NCBI GenBank assembly: GCA_018398815.1
Contig: CM031611.1
Location: forward strand, 48,037,090-48,101,089
Direction of reading: 5' to 3'
From: Conus ventricosus
Taxonomy: Eukaryota; Mollusca; Gastropoda; Neogastropoda; Conidae
Length of the DNA stretch: 64,000 nucleotides
A model generated the notes under the pieces. It saw nothing but the letters and a program-made list of their open reading frames with translations. It was not told the origin of the DNA and searched no databases. This document shows, one piece after another, positions 26,657-38,559 of this stretch. The position numbers and the translations under genes were made by a program. Positions within the stretch are counted from its first letter, which is position 1; each line of letters opens with the position of its first letter.

Positions 26657-28975
26657 GAAATTAATGCGACATATGGAAGAATAGAAATTAATGTGACAGA
26701 TGGAAGAACAGAAATTAATGCGACAGATGGAAGAATAGAATTGAATGCGACTGATCCTCCTCTATCCCTTCAAGGTTCTACACACACCAACTTAGACAAG
26801 CAGACATGCATATATATAGCTGTATCAAAGGGGATTTTTTACATACATTTTTTTTTTTTTAATATGTACATCAATCAAGAAATGTAAATAATCAAATACA
26901 ATAAGCTTCTAAACTTGAACATAATGGCAACACAAAACAAATATAAACTGATCAAATTATGATTAAAAATTTTTTTTTTTAAATCAAGTTACAGAAATCA
27001 TTACATATTATGCTGTCTGCAATGATACACACTCAAAATGACATCCACACAAAGCCGAAGACAAAAGACACACTAATTATCTACATAAGCAGCCACATTT
27101 TCAATGGCATCAAACTCAAATTAGTGCTTAAAAAAATAATAGGTAAATTATATACCAGCAGGTACAAGAGGACAGTTCACTGCACTCACAGAGTATATGG
27201 AACAAATGGGCTGTCAAAGCTGCCATGGCTCAAACGACGACTGGTCTGACCATGGCACCTTTCACTGACAACAGGGCATGTACTGCGCTGAACTGCTAAC
27301 AAACTGCAATATCTCTGTTCAGTTCTGCTCGGGGTGAAAATATCTAATGTTATCACAGTCGATCTTGGAAAATATTGGTGCACACTTTATGGGTGATGAC
27401 TACACGTCAAGCCCTGTCCTCCCTTTCCAGAGAGGAAAAGAAACTACAATGCCTTAAAGCTAGGCTGCCTTGCAGCCTCTGAGCTGATTGAAATGGTAAC
27501 TTCAACAAAATTCGATCCAAGACCTAGCTGTTTTTTCTTCCTTTGAATTTGGTAAAAATAAATCTCAAGATTTTGAGATTGTCCTTAGCCAACTGGAAAA
27601 TTCGCTTAAAAAGAAAAAAAAGGAGAAGAGGGGAAAGAGATGGCAGAGAGAGTGCGGGTTGTGCCCCATGTCAAAGTAATACAGACGGCGAACAGCCAGG
27701 AATGAATAAGGCCGTCACACACAGTCAACAAGCCATGTACACTATAAGAGGGCAGAGCAGAAGGCAGAGTTTCGGGACATAAATGTGCAGCAGAACAGTG
27801 TAATGGATACTGCATTTGAGAAAACAACAAAACAGAATATCCTGCATTTCAAGGTCATGTCACTACTGTCAGCTCCAAGAATATCTTGTCTCTGGGAACT
27901 CAGATCCATTTTTCTCCATGCAATCTCATATATTCATGTTGTTTTCACAGGCACCTAGCAACTTTGAACATGTACATGTCTGACATACGAAACGAGAACT
28001 TTTTTGTTTTTGTTTTAATTAAGTTCTGTGAGCCAAAAGAATCAGTCTGTCGTGAATTTTTGAAGAAAACAAATAAGCAAACGAAGAAGCAAACCAGACC
28101 CAAATGTGATTCACAATCATATATGCAAGAAAATTTGCAGAAACGTATGAATTCAAACATACACTAGCACGTTGCACCAAACAGATGCACACTAATGAAC
28201 ACTTGTGCACAACTACAATAGTGTATGCCAGCACTCTCTCACGTACCTAGAACACAAGACACAGCGAATCCATACTTCTAATCTGAATCAGTGTCCTGTT
28301 TAAAAAAAAGAAAAGAAACAAAAAGAAGAAAAAATAGCAACAACAACAAAAAACCCTAAAAATTGTGATGAAACCAAGCATGATTTCTGCTGCCGAGTTG
28401 CGGTATTACTGTAACAGTTCTTGGATTACATGCCCAATTGTGTACACATGCAACACTCTACACACTTTACAAAGGGAACAGCCTTTCAAATTTAATGGCA
28501 GTCAACCATTTTTTTGTTTCGTTTTTACACTTTACTGGAAAATATGACAAATTTATACACAAACAACTATTGTCTGTTAACATTCGCATTAAAAAAATCA
28601 TCTGATCTTCAACTGCTTAAATGCGAAAATAAAGGAACACGACTTTGAAATTTGTCTGATTCAGAAAGTGTGTGGAGTGCTGCATCTACAAAGCAGTGGT
28701 GGTGAAAAATCAGCACAGCAAAATCTGAAACACAAACCATCGCCTTACTCTCAATCTCGGCCATGACTTTATGGAACACAGTGTCAACAAGCTCAGAAGC
28801 GTTTACAGCTGAAAGAAGCCAACACAGGCATCAAGCCAACACCTGTCAACCATGCAGTTAAAAATATGGGGACAGGGGGAGATGGGGCTGGGGGGGGGGG
28901 GGGGGGGGTATCTCTTTCTGGTGAGACCCAAGTCTTGTTACCAAACCAAGCAGCTGAGTGCATCTGTGTGTGTGT

Positions 28976-29028
<53 letters not shown>

Positions 29029-29044
29029 TGTGTGTGTGGTGTAT

Positions 29045-29082
<38 letters not shown>

Positions 29083-32000
29083 TAACGCAAGTTCATTTGC
29101 GAAATTTTACATTCCTAACCCTAGGCCTTCCAATGATATTTCCCTGTAAATTAACCATTTAACAGGAACACTGTTTATAAGGAAATTTCCTAGTCTTGGA
29201 CATGCAAAAATGGTGGATCATGGTCACGTTAACCCACCAAACACAAAATTTCAGTAAAAGCACATTTAAAAAAATTCCACACAAAGTAAAAATAATTTTC
29301 CTTCGTATACCGACAATCAAAAGCATCGGTGGCACTGCTGTTTTCTCTGTTCTGATTGTTTCCTTTCAAACTGCCTGCTATTTTGCATTCAGTGACTGGT
29401 CAATGTCTTTGGCAACCACAATTATGGCTTCACCAAAACCAGGCGACTGGTCAATCAAAGTCGAGGAACCAATGGTGATTTCAGTTTACACAAAGCATTA
29501 ATAAAAAGAACATTCTTGCTAATACTGCAAAGCAGATGGTGGTGATGGGATAAAGCTTTCAAGTACTGCTTGTAAAATCTACAACCTGAAGGAGATCAGC
29601 CGTCAAGCTTTCTAATTTCTCTTCACAGTGAATATGGGTTGCTCATTTGTTCAATATTGCATGAAAAAGTTCTATTCCAGAATTTTAGCTATCATCTTTA
29701 TATTCTGTTGACAATGAGTGTGAAGATTCAAGACCTGACCATCATGTGAGCTGCTTCTAAGCTGGGGCTACATCACTGCGAACAGGAATTTGCCTACTGA
29801 AAGCAAATTATGACATACTACCTGTCCAAACCAACGCCTTATGACAACATCAAACGCCCTCAACCAGATCCTCTCATAAAGAACAAGATCAGGAGAACCC
29901 TGCCCTTGAGCTAATTCAATGGCTGACGAGTGATAGCCCTGGAATGTATGTCATGTTTGCAGTGAAGTTTTCTTCCAGATCCCAGACCTTTCTGACTTAA
30001 GCAGGAAGTTGGAGAACATCCATGAATTATATATATATATATATATATATCAAATTTTTTTTTATAGATATATATACACACAAAAGCCAGGAAAGGAGGG
30101 AGGGAGAGTCAACTATGCCTAACGAGCGAGGATATTGTCCACCAACATGACTATACCAAGCACCAAACCAAGAACCTGTTTTACCAACAGAATACCAGTT
30201 CAAACTGGCCAAATATGTTAGGAACAAACAAGGGAGGTGTGAAACCAAATCAGTCACAAACTTCCCATGGGAAATACACCCACAACACTCCCGAGGGCAT
30301 GTCAAGTTTAAAGGCTAATGATGCATCAGGTACATGGTACATGCTGCTAAACAGCAAAGCTAAACCAAAACCGTGACCTTACAATTTCGAAGAGAAGTTA
30401 CAGCAATCTCAACAACAACAACAACAACAACAACAACAGATGACAGCAAAGGGGTATTAGCAGTCCCAGAGAGAGGTGTTACTGAGTTACATCAGTACCT
30501 CTGAGACAATCAAGGGTTGACAGATCTTGGCCACATCTGTGACACAGAATCTCCCAAAACAGTTTGGAATTTCCAGCATGCCACACAAATGTCGCAAACC
30601 AAATGTTCCACTGCAAGGCCAAACTGGTGAAGAGACCCCAGAAATTATGTGCCCTTATCTCTGCTCTTTGGGGAAGCAGTTTCCAGCCATGGACACAAGC
30701 GTGGAGGATGGCTTGCCAAATCTAAGAGTTCACTGTCTGGGGTTTTACAACATTGTTTCCAACAAAGTATCCACAACGAGTATGACCCGAGACTGTCCCC
30801 TGAAGGTGAATCCTCTAAGCTCTCCCTGGACAGTTAATCTGCTCTGCCTTCAAACAACTGCATCTGGGATCACACATAAGAGGAGGCTAGTGGGGACAAG
30901 CTCATCGGCAAAGGCTTCAGGCCTATGGTTCTTGCTACAAAAGAAGGGTTCCTTGAGGTAGTGACTGAGTCATTCTTGTGTCATTTCATGAGCCGTAGAT
31001 CCATGGAGAAGGCATGAACCTTCCTGACACAGCAAACATATGCCACAGACAGCAAAAAGCATGCTCTGTAAGATCAGATTCTTCTCTCTTTTGGGAAAAA
31101 TCTACCCCACCCTGGGTCTTGCAAGGAGAAAGCTGACCGGCATGTCCCCAATGAATCACTCTTCTTTTACATCACAGACGCAAGACACTTCGGGAACGAG
31201 AACATGAAGTGGGTAAGTGGGAGAAACTGGCCATCCTCCACAGACTTTGAGACCAGTGTGTAAACAGTGCAACTGGGACTGTCGGCCAGACGCTTTCTGG
31301 CCAAAATCGCCAGACCGTCAGGATGTTTTAAAATACTAAACACATGTAATGTTAAATTCCAGAATGCTCCTTCATAGAGAAATAGACCAGGTTTTACAAA
31401 TGTTGCAAGGCTTCTTTCATTTCTATCCTTTCTGCGTACGCAGGCTGACACTCCTGCGGACACTCCCTGTGTAGACAGGCAAGTATTAATCCCTTCTACC
31501 CAACAAAGGGAGTGGAGTTTTGTGTGCATGACCGTCTTTTATCCCGCCATTAAGGCAGCCATACTCCAGCTTGGGGAAGGTGCATGCTATGTGTAATGTG
31601 TCATCCATACCAACGGCCAAACTGGCCTTCTCTTCCGAAAGTTGGTGATGGGATTTTACGTGTGTGCAAGATGTTACGCATGCGTTCACACACGGAACCT
31701 CGGTTTATAGTCTCATTCGAAGGACTGTATGGGAAAATGGAGTCAGAACCAATGTTAACTCCAAGGGAAAAATCCCCCTGTACTGAAATGGCCCGGCGGA
31801 GATTCTAACCCGCAACCCCAGGATCACCCAGATTACGAATCCCACGCTCTACCACTGGGCTATTCTGGCCCCCGTTGCAAGGCTGAAAAGGGGACCAACT
31901 AGTACATGACACACTTCTGGTGATCATCTCAATCCAAGCACCACTTGCAATTCAAGCGGGCATGAGCAAGAAGACGGCTAAGCCGACCTTGTGACAACCA

Positions 32001-35000
32001 TGGTAACAGAGTAGATCAGCCCTGTAGTACACTAAATACAAGCAGCAAACTCTAACATTTTCTTGAATTATCAAAAGAAATTCATTCTAACTCTAACATT
32101 TTTCTTGAATTATCCAGAGAAATTAATTCTTGATACTATCGCAAAGAAGAAGTAGTCAAAATAACAGTTGAGAGAATCCATGGTTGCTGATCAGACGAAA
32201 ATGCATGGAAATACGAATCAAGACTGCATTTGATGCCTGATGCCCAAGTTAGCAGATGACTTCCAATACTCAAAACAGTAGATGACAATCGATGCCGAAG
32301 TTAGCAGATGTCTTCCAATTCTCAAGATAGCAGACCACATCCAACACTCAAGATGTAGATCACATCCAATGCTCAAGATAGTAGATGACATCTGATGCTC
32401 AAGACAGCAGATGCCATCTTACGCTCAAGATAGCAGATGATGTCCAAAGTTCAAAATAGCAGATGATGTCCTATGTTCAAGTAGCAGATGACATCTGATG
32501 CTCAAGATAGCAGATGACTTCCAAGGCTCAAGATAGTAAATGAGGTCCAGTGCTCAAGACCACGAATGATGCTCAATGCTCAAGTAGCAGATTACGTCCA
32601 ATGCTCAAGACAGGGTAAGGCATCCAATGCCTGCCAACGAAAGGACGGAACGGAAGAAATGTTTTCAGCAGATATGGTATGTACAATCAAGGGCCATCTT
32701 TCCTGGCCACCAGTTAACCTGGAAGTACAGTCAGCTCCCTTTCTCTCTCAAATTTTGTACAAGTGAAGATCCTGGTGGAGGGTATTTGATGACACCAGGT
32801 AAGAATAAGGCATCGGTTTGGACATGAGTAACTATTTTTTTTAAAACAAAAAAACAGTGCTAAGACTGCGCACTATGACTGTGTTGCCACATCAGTTATC
32901 TCCCACTCACACATCAACTGTTCCATCTCTGAAAAAAGGTTTGTACAAGCAAATCTGTACAGACTCCACCATTTGTGTTTGTTGGTATCAATGCATGTGA
33001 ACCACTGATTAGTCATCTCATGATTGTATTCAGCAACATGTGTCTTCATATTTCAAAAAAAAAAAAAAAAAAAAAGAAACTCTCAGAGCTGCATACCCAC
33101 ATCCAATCAAGGATTCACTCATATACTGTTTACTTGGTGCAGCAGTCCCACAACAGGCAACCAACATACAGTTAATCAGCTGGTACGAGGTGAACTATGA
33201 ACTTTCAATAAAATAACCCATGCAATAGATACACACCAGAACTATCTCACAATGAACTTTCATGACAATACGGGAATTTCTGACAATAATCATCAATTAT
33301 CAATGAAACATCAGCTCCTTTATTTGGGGGAGGACGTGGAGGATTACAAACAAACTGGCAAACAGCTAACAGCATCATCAATATGTATTCAGGTACATTT
33401 GACAAGAAATATACAGACAACATATTCAAAACCAAAGAGGTGGAAATGTGATCTATCCAAACAAAAAGATATTTTAGCTACTTTACCAAATTTTATATAC
33501 CTTTGGTAATTTTAACAAAAACATTCTTTGAAGAACTGCTCTACAAAATGCTTACACTGAACTTAATTAGCAGATTTTTGTGATTAATTTAATGATGTAA
33601 TGCAGTATGCTGCTGGTATCTGACAAAAAAGTAAGAGTTCTGTCATCTAATTTGTTCATACTGAAAGTCTTACAACTTACTTCATTTCTACAACTCTTTA
33701 CTTCATTTCTACGTCTCTTGTGTTCTTTTCTTTTCTTTTTCTTCCTTTTCAATACACTTATCTTTGTTCTCATTACTTACCATACCCCAAGACTGTGATG
33801 AGGGAAGGAGAATATGTAGTGAGCAAATACTCTTAACCTTTAAGTCCACATCTTATAAGCGCAGCTTGAACTAACATCTAGCCCTTGAGATCCATTTATA
33901 CTAAGATTACCAGCATTAAAGCGTACAAACTTTTGTTTGAATGCCATCCATTGACATTAAGATTACCCACCTTAAAGTGTACAAACTTTTGTTTGAATGT
34001 GGACTTAAGACTGAGGTAAACACCTGCATGTATTGTTTGTTTCACACAGAAACATAAATAAATCAGTCCCAAGGCTGAACGTACATTTCTGTCATGTGAA
34101 CACATGAGAACATTTCCTTGTGCCAGAAATTCTAACACTATCTGGGCCTAGAGGGTTCACCAAGGTAACCTAAATCAAATCTTTGGTTAACTGTGGGCTA
34201 ATCAATCAACTCGCACTTTGTAGCAAACACGAGACAACCGCCACCACTTTTTAGCAAGCTGAAACCACAAGCCAACAGCGGCACACAATAATGCTTGTCA
34301 TTGTAAAAAGGGGAAAGTCCTTCATGGGCAACACTGGGCACTCTACATCAACACACTATGGTTCAGAATGATGAACCAACACTGTGGTTGTCTACCCTTT
34401 TTATGATCTAACCTTCACCATGGCAACAGACAGACTTTCACCATGGCAACAGATAGCCATACTTTGCCAATACTAGTTCCTGCCTGTATCTTTTTTTTCC
34501 TTTTTACTACCCTAAGAAAACCTAACACAGAGTAACTTTTATTCAAGACTGGCACAGCCTTTTAAACTTGAATAAAGTCAGACAAATACAAAGACGAACA
34601 ATCTTAACAGTGGGGGAAAAACAAGCGCAGGCCAAAACCCCTCCGTCATCACAGTAATGACTTGACAAAGATCTGAACTTTAGGGGGGGGGGGGGGGGGG
34701 GGGGGGATTTGAAGATGAAGAAAATGGGAACATAAAATTAAGACAATATATCATAAATATGAAAACTCTTCACTAGCTGCATGAGGGAACCATCGTAATC
34801 CCTCTGTGATGACGTAGGGGTTGTTGGCCTGCGCTTGTTTTTCCTCCACTATTAGATTGTTCGTCTTTGTATTTGTCCGACTTTATTCAAGTTTAAAAGG
34901 CTGTGCCAGTCTTGAATAAAAGTTACTCTGTGTTAGGTTTTCCTATGGGAGCGAGAGCTACCTTACTTGTTTATTGTCTACTGTTCCCTGCCTCATTTTT

Positions 35001-38000
35001 TTTTCAACGTTTTACTACCTGTTCGATTTTCCACATATAAACAGGGCTCCGAAAGAGAAGGAGAGGAGAGATGGGGATCCAGAAAAGTATCCCCCCTCCT
35101 CCCTCATGTCCTCCCTACTCCACTTGACCCTCTTCCCCATAGGGGAAACAATTGGAAATTTGCTTTCTAAACCGTTCAGTCTGATGCAAATTTGAGTATC
35201 GAGAGGCTCCTCATCCACTTTCCAGTCAAAATAGCACCAGGACCACTTTGTCCTTACAGCTTTTGTTAGTTGCCTTCGTCTCTGCAGCATCTTAACAATG
35301 CACAAACATGACATTATTTGCCTTCAAGAGGGCAGACAACAACGGAAGTGCCTGCCATTGTGAATCGTACAGATTTTGTGTTGTCGGCCGGTATGCAGAA
35401 ACTGCAGCTAGTGCTCTGCCAACACCAATGACACCTTCTTCTGTTCTTCCCCTAGTTTTTCTTCTTTTTTTTTTTCACTCAAATTTTTTCCACTATTTCT
35501 CAGTGTTGAATTTTGCTAAATTCTGCAAATTTGCTTGAAAGTGGGAACTCTGCATAAACAGCATTATCTCTACCTGTTCATCTGTGATAAGTTGGTTTAT
35601 ATGTAAAGTTCTACACTGTTGTAAGAGAAATTCATTTCAAAGTTCAAAAGATAACCATTGTAAGCTTTATCTGAGTGTCACCTATCTGTATCCCACGGCC
35701 AATCATCTCTCTTATGCATACTTTACTCATTACCAAACGCAACTTGCGCATGCAGACAACATCACAAACCAGCATGCAGAAAATATCACAATGATTTTCT
35801 GTGTCACAATTGTACATCACACACTAACACCACCTTCCAAAGTAAAAACGACTTAAAACAGACAAATTCAGAAATCTAGCTTACCTTGAGGCACAATTTC
35901 TTGAGGTTTCTTCACTGTAGGGGCAGGAGTGGTAGTGGTGGTGGTAGTTGTGGTTGTTGTTGTTGTAGTAGTGGTGGTAGGTGGTGGAGGTTGTTGTGGT
36001 GGCACTGGTGGTGGGGACTGTCGGTGGGATGGGAGAGATGTCAGAGCTATTCTCCGTTAAGCCAGACTTGGCCAGGGTCGGAGGCAACGTCACGGTGGCT
36101 GAAGGTGTGTTAGGCCTGGGCGTCATGCGCCCAACAGCAGAGCGGGGTGGACGCCGTGTGATGGCTTTTTTGGTGGGTATTTTCATGGCCCACCTGCAAA
36201 AACAGAACTGTGCCGGAACTTACCATGTGAAGCTTGTTTAGCAGACTAATATTTACCACACTGAATGATCCCACAGACAATGAACAGAAAGACACAGCTA
36301 TGGTACTTTTAATCTCTGCAGTATCGCACACCACTTCAAAAGCATTCACTGTGAGCGACATAAAATGCCAAATAGTCCCAGAAACGAGAGACTGGCTCAG
36401 TTCACCCTCACAGAACTCTTTAACTCCAAAACTGCAATTTAGTGCATTTTTACGAAAATGAGCGTTTTTCTATAAAAAAAAAATAAAATAAATAAGATAA
36501 TGTGTACAAAACTCCAACTCTGTAAAAGCAGCAGGTGGGGGGGGGGGGGATCCCTTTATTTTGTTTTACCCTGCATCAAGTGCAGATGCTTCTTGCCATA
36601 GTTAACAACCTAATCTTGCACTGACTACATTGTAAGCAGAACATTTGTTTCTGATACAAATTACCCTCAAACCTGATTCATCAGCATACTTTGGCACACA
36701 CTCATGATTCCAGACACGTTTTTCGACAATACTTGGCATTTGTCAAAGAAACGACAACAGCAAAATGCAATCTTGCATTCAGAAGTTAGCAAGAGTTCTT
36801 GCCTTTGTCTAAAGCCTTGCAACAGTGTTTTCCTTAATTCAATTACGCTTAAGAACTTTGCTCCCAGAATTTTTTTCCAACGTACTTCTTTGGTAATTTG
36901 TCGTACTGATTGTATCTTCGCCTAACATGTGTACAAAATACGGTGAAATTGTATAGTAAACAGGTCTGCCCTTACTGCATCCTGCTGTTCTGGGTGCATC
37001 CAGAAAGTCAAAGAACAACTTCGAAGAACAACATCTCTTCTGGCCAAGAGAGTATCAAAGTCACACATCCCTGAACTCTTCTGCTGTTGCACAGATGCTG
37101 GCAGCAACGCTATTTCCAAGCAGAGTGACATCATTACGGAACAGAGGGCCTTGAAACATATCTGAGGCACAGTCGGATTGACCGTTCGCTACAGAAAGCC
37201 ACAAAGTTCAAGTGGGGGGGGGGGGAGGACTGGCAATAAATATGTAAAGGACATCTGCCTCACAAACCATTCTAGAACTCGCAACTACCAAGTTTTCATG
37301 ATTAGGCATACAGAATAAAACTTTGCTGATCCTAACGACAACATTAATTTCAGGAGCCAAACACGGGCCAATAGGCATGAGAAAACAGTTCTCAGCAGAT
37401 TTTAACCACAATAAAGAAACAAAAATTATCAAAAACACCTTGCTGACCTGTCTACAACAATGAACATGATCAATAACAGAAAACAAAAAACGAAACAAAT
37501 CTTTCAGTATATTCTGAGCCAAAGTCTTAAATGCAAAATTTCTACAAAAAACGACTTAAAAACATAATATTTTCAAAATAAAGCCATGCTGACCCTCACA
37601 GCAAACATAACAGCTCTCAAGCAATGTCTTTTTTTTTCTTTTTTTTTTCAAGGGGAGGGGGAGGCGAAGGAATCACCTCTTTCTTCTTTTTTTTTTTAAG
37701 GAGACAGTGAGGGGGGGAGGGGGGGGGGGGGGAGGTATGAGGGAATCAGCAAGTTTCCAACCAAAAATTCTAAAAAGATGTTAATTCATACAGAAAGCAG
37801 AAGAGGACAGTCACTCATTCATTCATCCATCACCACGCTGTCCCAGAGATGAGAACATACATACATTGTAGAGGGCAGAGCACCAGTCGCAGTGCAGGGT
37901 GTCGATCATGCTGAAGTTGGCCTTGAGGTCCAGGAGGCGCTGCAGGTTGGTGTCGGGCAGGAAGAGCTGCGGCGGGTGGGGCGAGGGGTGCAGCTGGGTC

Positions 38001-38524
38001 ATCATGGCCACCGAGGCCACAAACAACAGGCTGTACAGGACTGTGGGGAGCAGAGTCGAGGGGGGGATGTTTCAAGACGGACATTGTAATAAAAAAGGAA
38101 GGCAAAGTATGTTGACCAGGGGAAAAAAAATAAATGAGTGGGAAAAGACTGGGAGACAATATTGAAAAGGCAAAAAAAGCGAGAGAGAAAAAAAGACACA
38201 TTCAAATGAAAAAAGAAGGTTGAAATATGGGGTCACAGATTCCATTGAAGTGAAAAAGAAACAGGTTTAAAAGACAAATTTCAATATGAAAGAAAAATGA
38301 AGAAAAAAAAAGGACAAAAAAAAAAGGTCATCATGCCCCAAATATTGTTCTGAAGAAAGATCAATAAAGACATTACTTATGTAATACAAACTAAGGGAAA
38401 AACAAACTAACAACAACAAAAGAATAAACTAAATAAAAGAAAAGAAAAGCCCTCTACATCTTTATCATGATAAACACCACACCACCACATATGCATACAC
38501 ACACACACACACACACACACACAT

Positions 38525-38559
<35 letters not shown>

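Larger units (their letters stand above)
21368..35884 (-). other. Disp3 intron 9 (14.5 kb), possibly hiding exons
   Basis: The largest intron. I found no segment matching the part of DISP3 luminal domain 2 that should lie between exons 9 and 10. Contents: a degenerate AT-rich tandem region (21790-22490), SINE-like repeats (25828-26657, 31430-31885), (GT)n (28967-29082), (TA)n (30029-30049), (CAA)n (30410-30439), a short-unit array (32240-32620) and a foldback element (34512-34949). An open frame at 30527-30961 (+) is unrecognised. Confidence 0.6.

Noticed and set aside
30527..30961. 144-codon plus-strand frame
   Set aside because: No recognisable domain, no splice context and ordinary composition; it lies inside the large Disp3 intron on the opposite strand.
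31799..31875. Minus-strand tRNA gene
   Set aside because: A-box and B-box words are present but a complete cloverleaf with paired acceptor stem is not, and a SINE-like body follows directly.
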